DNA of 20,899 nucleotides from Propionibacteriaceae bacterium (GCA_009781325.1 WQYJ01000010.1:1-20899); one strand, 5' to 3'; positions 7,799-14,094 are shown, counted from the stretch's first letter. Notes: generated by a model from the letters alone, not told the origin. Translations and numbers: made by a program.

Positions 7799-7819
7799 AC
7801 ACAACAGCGTTCAAACACC

Positions 7820-7836
7820 GCGGGGCTTTGCCCTGC
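7820..7836 (+). other. Small hairpin between infA and rpmJ
   Basis: GCGGGGC-TTT-GCCCTGC can form seven base pairs (one G-U) closed by a three-base loop in the 60-base infA-rpmJ gap. No T-run follows. It may be an RNA processing or partial termination element; this is inferred. Confidence 0.45.
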
Positions 7837-7858
7837 ATGAACTAAGGAAGCTTCCTCG

Positions 7859-7972
7859 ATGAAAGTACAGCCGAGTGTTCGAAGGATCTGCGATAAGTGC
7901 AAGGTGATCCGTCGCCATGGCCGTGTCAGGGTGATTTGTGAAAACCCTCGCCACAAACAGCGTCAGGGCTGA
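7859..7972 (+). CDS. rpmJ: 50S ribosomal protein L36
   Basis: 37-residue L36, a structural protein of the large subunit. The zinc ligands of the C+ form are all present: Cys11, Cys14, Cys27 and His32 in CDKCKVIRRHGRVRVICENP followed by RHKQRQG. Length and sequence match the family exactly. The ribosome binding site AGGAAG (7845-7850) lies eight bases before ATG and is part of a 12-base palindrome AGGAAGCTTCCT. The gene sits between infA and rpsM, its standard place. Confidence 0.97.
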   Translation: MKVQPSVRRICDKCKVIRRHGRVRVICENPRHKQRQG

Positions 7973-8011
7973 CCACCACCGAATCGATCCTTCCGTACAA
8001 CTACATAACCA

Positions 8012-8150
8012 CCTAGACCATCTAGGACCACCAGCGTGCACGCACCCTGGGCCGTACTTGTAGTACGAACCCAGGTCACCCTCGGGCGAAGGCCGAGGCC
8101 TCTGAAATGGGGAACGCGTCACGTCCACACCTTCGCAACTGGGAAACCAG
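8012..8150 (+). promoter_or_regulatory. Structured leader region upstream of rpsM
   Basis: The 205-base rpmJ-rpsM gap can form a row of hairpins. CCTAGA/TCTAGG pairs at 8012-8026. The palindrome GCGTGCACGC is at 8034-8043. CCTGGG/CCCAGG encloses CGTAC/GTACG with a five-base loop at 8046-8075. CCTCGG/CCGAGG pairs at 8080-8098. CTGG-GAAA-CCAG, a GNRA-type tetraloop hairpin, is at 8139-8150. The gap is much longer than its neighbours within the cluster. In Escherichia coli, S4 represses translation of this operon through a structured rpsM leader; an equivalent role here is inference. Confidence 0.5.
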
Positions 8151-8177
8151 CTGAGAAACCGAAAGAGACAAGGCCAT

Positions 8178-8552
8178 ATGGCAAGACTTATCGGTGTCGA
8201 TCTCCCGCGCGATAAGCGTCTGGAGATCGCACTAACATCTATCTTTGGCATCGGGCGTACCCGTGCAGCCAAGATTCTAGAAGCCACAGGTATCAGTGGC
8301 GATTTGCGAGTTCACCAAGTTACCGACGAACAATTCGTTGCCTTGCGTGATTTCATCGAAGCCAATTATGAGATCGAAGGTGATCTGCGCCGCGCTATCG
8401 CAGCAGATATTCGCCGCAAGATCGAGATCGGCAACTATCAAGGCCGTCGTCACCGCTCCGGTCTGCCTGTTCGCGGGCAGCGTACCAGGACGAATGCCCG
8501 CACCCGCAAGGGGAAGAAGAAGGCTGTCGCAGGCAAGAAGAAGGCTCGCTGA
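8178..8552 (+). CDS. rpsM: 30S ribosomal protein S13
   Basis: 124-residue S13, which sits in the head of the small subunit and contacts the 50S subunit and P-site tRNA. It begins MARLIGVDLPRDKRLEIALT, contains the helix-two-turn-helix IFGIGRTRAAKIL, and has the conserved GRRHRSGLPVRGQRTRTNAR followed by a lysine-rich tail. The start ATG 8178 lies inside a GCCATATGGC palindrome, with a weak AAGG site just before it. It follows an unusually long, structured gap. The stop codon is inside a 7-bp inverted repeat (8549-8567). Confidence 0.98.
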   Translation: MARLIGVDLPRDKRLEIALTSIFGIGRTRAAKILEATGISGDLRVHQVTDEQFVALRDFIEANYEIEGDLRRAIAADIRRKIEIGNYQGRRHRSGLPVRGQRTRTNARTRKGKKKAVAGKKKAR

Positions 8553-8567
8553 TCGTTAACCGATCAG
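8549..8567 (+). other. Hairpin spanning the rpsM stop codon
   Basis: CTGATCG (8549-8555) and CGATCAG (8561-8567) are perfectly complementary around TTAAC. The stem includes the rpsM TGA and lies just before the rpsK ribosome binding site. No T-run follows, so termination is unlikely; mRNA processing or modulation of rpsK translation is possible. Confidence 0.45.
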
Positions 8568-8586
8568 GGCAAAGAAAGAAGGATCA

Positions 8587-8997
8587 ATGGCTACAGCAGG
8601 CCGGAAGCAATCAAGCGCCAAAACCAAAGTGCGCCGCAAAGAGAAGAAGAACATTCTCGTGGGTCAGGCCCACATCAAATCAACGTTCAACAACACAATC
8701 ATTACGATCACCGATCCCTCTGGTGCGGTGATTTCATGGGCCTCAGCCGGCACAGTCGGCTTCAAGGGTTCTCGCAAGTCCACTCCGTACGCTGCTCAGA
8801 TGGCCGCTGAGGCCGCAGGCAGGCGCGCTATGGAGCACGGTATGAAGCGTGTCGATGTATTCGTCAAGGGCCCAGGTTCTGGCCGCGAAACCGCGATCAG
8901 GTCCTTGGGTGCTGTTGGGCTGGAAGTGGGCGCTATCGCAGACGTCACTCCCATGCCGCACAATGGCTGCCGCCCTCCTAAGCGTCGTCGCGTCTAA
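8587..8997 (+). CDS. rpsK: 30S ribosomal protein S11
   Basis: 136-residue S11, a platform protein of the 30S subunit near the Shine-Dalgarno helix. After a basic N-terminus come the family segments AHIKSTFNNTIITITDPSGA, SAGTVGFKGSRKSTPYAAQ, VKGPGSGRETAIRSL and the tail DVTPMPHNGCRPPKRRRV. The purine-rich stretch AAAGAAAGAAGGA (8571-8583) supplies the ribosome binding site. Length, order and motifs are standard. Confidence 0.98.
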   Translation: MATAGRKQSSAKTKVRRKEKKNILVGQAHIKSTFNNTIITITDPSGAVISWASAGTVGFKGSRKSTPYAAQMAAEAAGRRAMEHGMKRVDVFVKGPGSGRETAIRSLGAVGLEVGAIADVTPMPHNGCRPPKRRRV

Positions 8998-9014
8998 TCG
9001 AAAGGACATAACCC

Positions 9015-9620
9015 ATGGCAAGATATACAGGCCCCATGACACGGAAGTCCCGCCGACTCGGGACAGACCTGGTCGGCAACTCGAAGTCGTACGAACGCCG
9101 TCCCTTCCCTCCCGGCATGCATGGCCGCGGGCGTACGAAGGACTCGGAGTACTCTCAGCAGCTCAAAGAGAAGCAGAAGGCACGTTTCGCGTACGGCGTG
9201 ATGGAGAAGCAGTTCCGTCGGTACTACGAAGAGGCAACACGGTCATCAGCCAAGACCGGTGACATCCTCCTGCAGATCCTGGAATCCCGTCTCGACAACG
9301 TGGTTTACCGTGCAGGATTCGCCACGACGCGCCGTCAGGCTCGTCAGTTGGTGTCCCACGGTCACTTCCAGGTCAATGGCCAGCGTGTCAACATCCCGAG
9401 TTACCGTGTACGCGCACAGGACATCGTTGATGTGGTGCCGAAGTCCGCGAACCTCCACCCCATCGTGGTTGCTCGCGAGGTCTTCGACTCCCGCACCGTA
9501 CCAGCGTGGATGGATTCCCGTCCTACTGCAGGTCGGATCATCATCCACGCCCTGCCAATACGCGAGCAGATCGTTATCGATCTCCAAGAACAGCTCATCG
9601 TTGAACTCTATTCACGATGA
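9015..9620 (+). CDS. rpsD: 30S ribosomal protein S4
   Basis: 201-residue S4, a primary 16S rRNA-binding protein and, in other bacteria, the repressor of the alpha operon. It begins MARYTGPMTRKSRRLGTDLV. The N-terminal zinc-binding cysteines found in some S4 proteins are absent (zinc-free form). The S4 RNA-binding domain is clear at about 92-155 (SRLDNVVYRAGFATTRRQAR, then LVSHGHFQVNGQRVNIPSY). The ribosome binding site AAAGGA precedes the ATG. Its presence in this cluster makes autoregulation through the rpsM leader plausible. Confidence 0.98.
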   Translation: MARYTGPMTRKSRRLGTDLVGNSKSYERRPFPPGMHGRGRTKDSEYSQQLKEKQKARFAYGVMEKQFRRYYEEATRSSAKTGDILLQILESRLDNVVYRAGFATTRRQARQLVSHGHFQVNGQRVNIPSYRVRAQDIVDVVPKSANLHPIVVAREVFDSRTVPAWMDSRPTAGRIIIHALPIREQIVIDLQEQLIVELYSR

Positions 9621-9694
9621 CCGTATCCGAAACCTGAAAACACCTCACCCCAAGAAACTTCGCCGTCAAATAGTGGGCGGCGGAAAGGAAAGAA

Positions 9695-10690
9695 ATGTTA
9701 ATCGCTCAGCGCCCTGTTCTGACTGAAGAGGTCCTTCAACCTTATCGCTCCAGGTTCATCATTGAGCCGCTGGAGCCTGGCTTCGGCTACACCCTTGGCA
9801 ACTCCCTTCGCCGTACGCTGCTCAGCTCCATCCCCGGAGCCGCAGTGACATCGATCAGGATCCAGGGAGTCTCCCATGAGTTCTCGACGATTCCTGGGAT
9901 CGTTGAGGACGTCACGGAGTTCATCTTGAACATCAAGAACCTCGTTATTGGTTCCGATGAGGATGAGCCCGTAGAAATCCGCTTGAACAAGAAAGGTCCA
10001 GGCGAGATCACTGCGGCCGACATCGAGACCTCGTCTTCGGTGACGATCCACAACCCTGAACTGCACCTGGCAACCTTGAATGACAAGGGAACCCTGGATA
10101 TGGACTTCATCGTTGAGCGTGGCCGCGGCTATGTCTCTGCGATCCAGAACAAGAACCCTGAAGCTGAAATCGGTCGTATCCCGATCGATTCGATCTATTC
10201 ACCGGTTCTGCGCGTCACCTACAAGGTGGAGGCTACCCGTGTCGAGCAGCGTACCGACTTCGATCGTCTGATCATCGATGTCGAGACCAAGCCCGCCATC
10301 CTCCCGCGCGACGCCATCGCTTCTGCAGGCCGTACTCTGGTCGAACTGTTCTCGCTCGCCCGCGAACTGAACACCGAAGCCGAAGGTATCGAGCTTGGCT
10401 CCGGGCCAGTCGATGATCAGTTGGTTGCTGATCTGGCTCTGCCGATCGAAGACCTATCTTTGACAGTACGGTCCTACAACTGCCTCAAGCGTGAGGGCAT
10501 CCACACCGTCTCCGAACTGGTTTCCCGTTCCGAGCAGGACTTGATGGATATCCGCAACTTCGGTCAGAAGTCCATCGATGAGGTCAAGGCAAAGCTTGCT
10601 GACCTCGGGCTGACTCTCAAAGACTCCATCCTCGGGATGGATGCCTATTCACTTAACCGTTACGCCGCGGACGACACCTTCGCAGCCTGA
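9695..10690 (+). CDS. rpoA: DNA-directed RNA polymerase subunit alpha
   Basis: 331 residues, normal length. The N-terminal assembly domain (about 1-225) holds the dimerisation motif YTLGNSLRRTLLSSIPGAAV (about 32-51). The C-terminal domain, which contacts UP elements and activators, spans about 248-315, including LTVRSYNCLKREGIHTVSEL; its arginine corresponds to the DNA-contacting Arg265 of E. coli. The tail is acidic. The ATG is preceded by AAAGGAAAG at 9682-9690. The 74-base gap after rpsD shows only weak self-complementarity. Confidence 0.98.
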   Translation: MLIAQRPVLTEEVLQPYRSRFIIEPLEPGFGYTLGNSLRRTLLSSIPGAAVTSIRIQGVSHEFSTIPGIVEDVTEFILNIKNLVIGSDEDEPVEIRLNKKGPGEITAADIETSSSVTIHNPELHLATLNDKGTLDMDFIVERGRGYVSAIQNKNPEAEIGRIPIDSIYSPVLRVTYKVEATRVEQRTDFDRLIIDVETKPAILPRDAIASAGRTLVELFSLARELNTEAEGIELGSGPVDDQLVADLALPIEDLSLTVRSYNCLKREGIHTVSELVSRSEQDLMDIRNFGQKSIDEVKAKLADLGLTLKDSILGMDAYSLNRYAADDTFAA

Positions 10691-10716
10691 GCACGACAGA
10701 ATCTGGAGATCATACA

Positions 10717-11292
10717 ATGCCAAAGCCATCCAAGGGCCCTCGTCTAGGGGGTTCCCCTGCTCATGAGAGACTGATTCTTCGTAATCTCGCCACGCAGTTG
10801 TTCGAGCATGGTCGCATCACGACCACGGAGACTCGTGCCAAGAGAGTTCAGCCTGTGGCGGAGAAGCTCATCACCAAGGCCAAGAGGGGAGACCTCCACT
10901 CACGCCGCATGGTGATGCGCGACATCACTGATCCTACGGTTGTCCACGTTCTGTTCACCGAGATTGCTCCTGCTGTCGAAAAGCGTGAGGGCGGCTACAC
11001 CCGCATCACCAAGGTCGGCCCCCGCAAGGGTGACAATGCTCCCATGGCGATCATCGAGATCGTGACCGAACCAGTCGTGAAGAAGACTCGCGCCAAGAAG
11101 ACTGAAGACATCAAGCCTGCCAAGAAAGCTGCTGTGACGACAACCGTTGAGGATGTTGTCGAGGAAGTTGTTGACGAGGTTGAGGCTGAAGAAGTCGAAG
11201 CTGAAGAAGTCGAAGCTGAGGAAGCCGTTGAAGACGTAGCAGACGAGGCTGACGCTGAAGAAGCTGCAGAAGAAACTGCAGAAGAAGCGTAG
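10717..11292 (+). CDS. rplQ: 50S ribosomal protein L17 with long charged C-terminal tail
   Basis: 191 residues. Residues 1 to about 118 are the L17 core (MPKPSKGPRLGGSPAHERLI, then TTTETRAKRVQPVAEKLIT). Residues from about 121 are an extension: first lysine-rich (KKTRAKKTEDIKPAKKA), then almost purely acidic with alanine and valine. The acidic part contains a tandem five-residue repeat EVEAE (about 154-168), which at DNA level is a near-perfect 15-base repeat. Tails of this type on L17 are seen in actinobacteria; their function is not established. GGAGA before ATG 10717 is the ribosome binding site. It is the last gene of the cluster and a strong terminator follows. Confidence 0.96.
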   Translation: MPKPSKGPRLGGSPAHERLILRNLATQLFEHGRITTTETRAKRVQPVAEKLITKAKRGDLHSRRMVMRDITDPTVVHVLFTEIAPAVEKREGGYTRITKVGPRKGDNAPMAIIEIVTEPVVKKTRAKKTEDIKPAKKAAVTTTVEDVVEEVVDEVEAEEVEAEEVEAEEAVEDVADEADAEEAAEETAEEA

Positions 11293-11309
11293 TTCATCTC
11301 TTAGTAATT

Positions 11310-11346
11310 ATGGGGTGGTCCTGCCTAGGCGGGACCCCCCATTTTT
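11310..11346 (+). terminator. Intrinsic terminator after rplQ
   Basis: ATGGGG-T-GGTCCTGCC pairs with GGCGGGACC-C-CCCCAT (one mismatch, one U-G pair, CTAG loop), and a T-run follows at 11342-11346. It begins 17 bases after the rplQ stop. Its GGTCCTGCC arm resembles the arms of the palindromic repeats immediately downstream. Confidence 0.85.
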
Positions 11347-11363
11347 GCATGATTGACCAAGAC

Positions 11364-11395
11364 CCGGTCATCCTGCCGTCAGGCAGGACCCCCGG
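11364..11395 (+). repeat. Palindromic intergenic repeat, copy 1 (inverted orientation)
   Basis: CCGGTCATCCTGCC (11364-11377), loop GTCA, then GGCAGGACCCCCGG (11382-11395). It is the reverse complement of copies 2 and 3 apart from the loop. The arms pair except for two internal positions. It is followed by GCGGCCA, which resembles the flank of copies 2 and 3. Confidence 0.75.
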
Positions 11396-11434
11396 CGGCC
11401 AGGGTATGGACTTGAGCGAGAGAGTCTTTACCTT

Positions 11435-11482
11435 AGACCCTACGTTGGCTGCCGGGGGTCCTGCCTGCGGCAGGATGACCGG
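11435..11482 (+). repeat. Palindromic intergenic repeat, copy 2
   Basis: The flank AGACCCTACGTTGGCTG (11435-11451) is followed by CCGGGGGTCCTGCC (11452-11465), loop TGC, and GGCAGGATGACCGG (11469-11482). It is repeated almost identically 57 bases downstream. The hairpin has 12 paired positions of 14, one of them G-U. Confidence 0.8.
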
Positions 11483-11491
11483 ACTGACCCA

Positions 11492-11540
11492 AGACCCTAC
11501 GTTGGCTGCCGGGGGTCCTGCCTCGCGGCAGGATGACCGG
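11492..11540 (+). repeat. Palindromic intergenic repeat, copy 3
   Basis: Same flank and arms as copy 2: AGACCCTACGTTGGCTG, then CCGGGGGTCCTGCC (11509-11522) and GGCAGGATGACCGG (11527-11540). The loop is TCGC instead of TGC. Arm and flank are identical to copy 2, which suggests recent duplication or ongoing homogenisation. The only differences among the copies are in loop and orientation. Confidence 0.8.
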
Positions 11541-11581
11541 GGCTTCGTCCTCTTCATCAAACCCCGGTTGTTGTGGGGTAC

Positions 11582-11587
11582 TAGACT
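11582..11587 (+). promoter_or_regulatory. Candidate -10 box for a leaderless serS mRNA
   Basis: TAGACT is followed by six bases and then ATG 11594. The purine run AAGGGG directly abuts the ATG, too close to serve as a Shine-Dalgarno site, which favours leaderless initiation. No clear -35 hexamer. Confidence 0.45.
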
Positions 11588-11593
11588 AAGGGG

Positions 11594-12868
11594 ATGATTG
11601 ATCCTCGTTTAATTCGTACTGATTCTGATATGTTGCGGCGTGCCCAGAAGGCGCGCGGGGAGTCGGTGGAGCTTGTTGATGAGCTGGTGGCGGCGGATGA
11701 GGATCGGCGCCGGGCGATTGCGTACTCCGAGACACTGCGGGCACAACAAAAAGAATTAGGGCGCGAGGTTGCCAAGGCTACTGCCGAGACTCGGCCAGGG
11801 CTGTTGGCACAGGCGAAGGAACTTGCGGAGAAGGTCAAAGAGGCTGAGGGCGGGACTGCTGTGATCGAGGAGCGGTTCAATGAACTGATGCTGATGCTGC
11901 CGAATCCTGTTTTTGAAGACGTACCCCAGGGTGGGGAAGACGATTTTACGGTTCTTGAGATCATTGGGGCACCTCGGAATTTTGAAGCTGAGGGTTTTAC
12001 ACCGCGTGATCATCTGGAACTGGGGGAGATGCTCGGGGCCATTGACATGGAACGTGGGGCTAAGGTTTCTGGGTCTCGGTTCTATTTCTTGACTGGCTAT
12101 GGGGCTTTGCTGGAGATGGCTCTGACGCAGTACGCGATGGCGCAGGCGCTCGAATGGGGCTTCTTCCCGATGATTGTGCCGTCCTTGGTCAGGCCGTCTG
12201 CGATGGAGGGTACGGGGTTCCTGGGCCAAGCTGCCCAGGATGTGTATCACCTTCCGGCTGACGATCTTTACTTGGTAGGGACCTCCGAGGTTGCTCTGGC
12301 TGCCTATCATAGCGATGAGATCCTTGATGGAGATGCGCTTCCATTGAAGTATGTCGGATACAGCCCGTGCTTCAGACGTGAGGCTGGCTCTTACGGCAAG
12401 GACACCCGCGGGATTTTCCGGGTTCACTGGTTCGACAAGGTGGAGTTCTTTGTCTACTGCCGCCCTGAGGAATCCGAAGCTGAGCATCAAAAGATTCTGG
12501 AGTTCGAGAAAGCTTTCATTTCTTCGCTGGGGATTCCGTACCAAGTCTTGGAGGTGGCTTCCGGAGATCTGGGGTTGTCGGCTGCCAGGAAGTACGACTG
12601 TTATGGATGGGTACCCAGCCAACAGAAATATCGCGAGATTACATCGACCTCGAACTGTACGACATTCCAGTCACGCCGACTTAACACTAGGGCGCGCTAT
12701 GACGATGGGGTCGGGCCCGTGGCGACGTTGAACGGAACCCTGTGTGCGATGACGAGGATGATCATCATGATCTTGGAAAACCACCAGAATGATGATGGTT
12801 CGGTGAATATCCCAGGAGTCCTGCGTCCTTATCTTGGTGGGTTGGAAGTCTTCGAACCAATCGTGTAA
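11594..12868 (+). CDS. serS: Seryl-tRNA synthetase
   Basis: 424 residues, normal for this class II enzyme, which charges tRNA-Ser (and tRNA-Sec where present) with serine in the cytoplasm. Residues about 28-98 form the antiparallel coiled-coil arm that recognises the long variable arm of tRNA-Ser. The serine-binding VGTSEV is at 228-233, motif 2 is around FRREAGSYGKDTRGIFRVHW (260-279), followed by FDKVE, and the region YREITSTSNCTTFQ (346-359) is present. Motif 3 ends TLNGTLCAMTRMIIMILEN (378-396). HWF replaces the more usual HQF at 278-280, a variant I believe occurs in other actinobacteria. The gene stands alone between palindromic repeats and begins directly after a TANNNT hexamer. Confidence 0.98.
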   Translation: MIDPRLIRTDSDMLRRAQKARGESVELVDELVAADEDRRRAIAYSETLRAQQKELGREVAKATAETRPGLLAQAKELAEKVKEAEGGTAVIEERFNELMLMLPNPVFEDVPQGGEDDFTVLEIIGAPRNFEAEGFTPRDHLELGEMLGAIDMERGAKVSGSRFYFLTGYGALLEMALTQYAMAQALEWGFFPMIVPSLVRPSAMEGTGFLGQAAQDVYHLPADDLYLVGTSEVALAAYHSDEILDGDALPLKYVGYSPCFRREAGSYGKDTRGIFRVHWFDKVEFFVYCRPEESEAEHQKILEFEKAFISSLGIPYQVLEVASGDLGLSAARKYDCYGWVPSQQKYREITSTSNCTTFQSRRLNTRARYDDGVGPVATLNGTLCAMTRMIIMILENHQNDDGSVNIPGVLRPYLGGLEVFEPIV

Positions 12869-12904
12869 AACGTGACAAAAAGGACCGTCCCCTATCAGCC
12901 AACA

Positions 12905-12937
12905 CCCGGTCATCCTGCCTGCGGCAGGATGACCGGG
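12905..12937 (+). repeat. Palindromic intergenic repeat, copy 4 (perfect 15-bp arms)
   Basis: CCCGGTCATCCTGCC (12905-12919), loop TGC, GGCAGGATGACCGGG (12923-12937) is a perfect inverted repeat. Both arms are of the type that is found on only one side of copies 1-3. It lies 37 bases after the serS stop and could end serS transcription, although no T-run follows. Confidence 0.8.
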
Positions 12938-13022
12938 GGGTGGGTTAGTTCGGTCATCTGCTCTGTCACAGCGTCAAGTTATACGTCCTTGACACACGCA
13001 CCCACGTCCCGCTGGCACGTCC

Positions 13023-13028
13023 TAAACT
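13023..13028 (+). promoter_or_regulatory. Candidate -10 box for leaderless mRNA of the 69-residue gene
   Basis: TAAACT followed by six bases (AGAAGC) and ATG 13035, the same geometry as at serS. TTGACA at 12989-12994 is too far upstream (28 bases) to be a matched -35. Confidence 0.45.
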
Positions 13029-13034
13029 AGAAGC

Positions 13035-13244
13035 ATGGCATATACCGTAGTACGCGCTCGGTTTTCTGGTTGGCGGGATCGTTTCAAGAACGCTGATCAG
13101 GATACGGACTTTCAAGTGGATACTTTTCCCGAACTGGATGATTACCTTTCCATGATGGAAGAACGGGGTTGGACCATCGTCAGCACAGACGTCATGGTGC
13201 TCTCGTCCTCGTTCATGCTCATCACTATGCATCGAGGAGATTGA
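13035..13244 (+). CDS. Small protein of unknown function, 69 residues
   Basis: I do not recognise this protein. It is 69 residues with no signal peptide and no strong membrane helix, and is probably cytoplasmic. The N-terminal half is mixed and charged (ARFSGWRDRFKNADQDTDF). The middle, FPELDDYLSMMEERGWTIVS, has the look of a helix followed by a strand, and the end TDVMVLSSSFMLITMHRGD is strand-like. The GW-then-strand pattern loosely recalls short DUF4177-like proteins, but I cannot support that. The coding call rests on the clean start geometry, the fit of seven bases to the following phosphatase gene, and the tight spacing. No Shine-Dalgarno is seen; a TANNNT hexamer lies six bases before ATG. 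It probably shares an mRNA with the phosphatase. Confidence 0.75.
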   Translation: MAYTVVRARFSGWRDRFKNADQDTDFQVDTFPELDDYLSMMEERGWTIVSTDVMVLSSSFMLITMHRGD

Positions 13245-13251
13245 GGCATCC

Positions 13252-14049
13252 GTGGAAACTGAGCAGGGCTGGGTGCCCAAACTCGTCGCCGTCGACGCTG
13301 ACGGTACGATCGTGGGCGGAGATGACCGCGTACCGAATCAGATCGGGGAAAGACTACGCCAGATCAGCGCACAGGGGACTCCTGTCGTACTGGTGACCGG
13401 GAGGGCGTGGTTATCCTCGGAACTGGTCTTAGATCAGTTGCAGATCCCGCATATGTACTGCGTATGCAACAACGGCGCGACAGTGGTCAGCTATCCGCCC
13501 CTGGAGATTCATAGGGCGCAAACCTTCGATCCAACCCCGATTATCGAGGTGGTTCGTACTCATCCGACGATGACGATGGCAGTGGAGGATTTCGGGCGTG
13601 GATATCGAATCTCAGCTCCCTTCGTCGGCGGAATCTACGAACTTCATGGGGAGCTGCGCATCCAATCGTGGGAAGAACTCGCAGCAGAACCAGTATCGCG
13701 GATCATCCTTCGCGACTCGGTAGCCTCTGAGCAGGAATTCGCATCAGTGATCGCACAAATCGATCTCACCAGCCTCTATCACTCCAAGGGCGGGAGGAAC
13801 TGGCTGGATATCGGCGCCGAGGGCGTCGGCAAGGACGCTGGCTTAGCATTCGCAGCGGCTCAACTCGGTGTTGCCCGCGAAGACGTCCTAGCCCTGGGGG
13901 ATGGCTACAACGACATCGACATGGTCGGCTGGGCTGGGCGTGGAGTAGCCCTAGACGGTGCTCCGCCGGAGTTGATGGCAGTAGCAGACGCCATGGCCGG
14001 ACCTTTTCCACAAGGGACATTGGATGAACTGGATAGATGGTTTCGTTAA
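13252..14049 (+). CDS. HAD superfamily hydrolase, Cof-like (subclass IIB)
   Basis: 265-residue cytoplasmic phosphatase of the Cof type, which dephosphorylates sugar phosphates, flavin or pyridoxal phosphates and similar small molecules; the substrate is not predictable. Motif I is VDADGTIVGG with the nucleophile Asp15 and acid Asp17, motif II is LVTGRA (47-52), the lysine of motif III is in GVGKDAGL, and motif IV is GDGYND (216-221). A C2-type cap lies between motifs II and III. GTG 13252 is preceded by GAGG five bases upstream and lies seven bases after the stop of the 69-residue gene, so the two are probably co-transcribed. All catalytic residues are present. Confidence 0.9.
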   Translation: METEQGWVPKLVAVDADGTIVGGDDRVPNQIGERLRQISAQGTPVVLVTGRAWLSSELVLDQLQIPHMYCVCNNGATVVSYPPLEIHRAQTFDPTPIIEVVRTHPTMTMAVEDFGRGYRISAPFVGGIYELHGELRIQSWEELAAEPVSRIILRDSVASEQEFASVIAQIDLTSLYHSKGGRNWLDIGAEGVGKDAGLAFAAAQLGVAREDVLALGDGYNDIDMVGWAGRGVALDGAPPELMAVADAMAGPFPQGTLDELDRWFR

Positions 14050-14061
14050 TATGCCCAGTAC

Positions 14062-14067
14062 TACAAT
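14062..14067 (+). promoter_or_regulatory. Candidate -10 box before the BcrA-like ABC operon
   Basis: TACAAT lies 27 bases before ATG 14095, in the 45-base gap after the phosphatase gene. No good -35 is seen. The ribosome binding site AGGGG is at 14084-14088. Confidence 0.3.
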
Positions 14068-14094
14068 GAGTTCAACAATCCATAGGGGTGACTG

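Noticed and set aside
7220..7804. Minus-strand 194-codon frame with repeated TKPTTR-like residues
   Set aside because: It is antisense to infA and to the 30-bp tandem repeat; the apparent protein repeat is a by-product of a period divisible by three.
11310..11597. Plus-strand 95-codon frame between rplQ and serS
   Set aside because: It runs through the terminator and the palindromic repeats and into serS; it has no homology that I recognise.
11756..12622. Minus-strand 288-codon frame opposite serS
   Set aside because: serS is certain on the plus strand and the reverse frame shows no recognisable domain.
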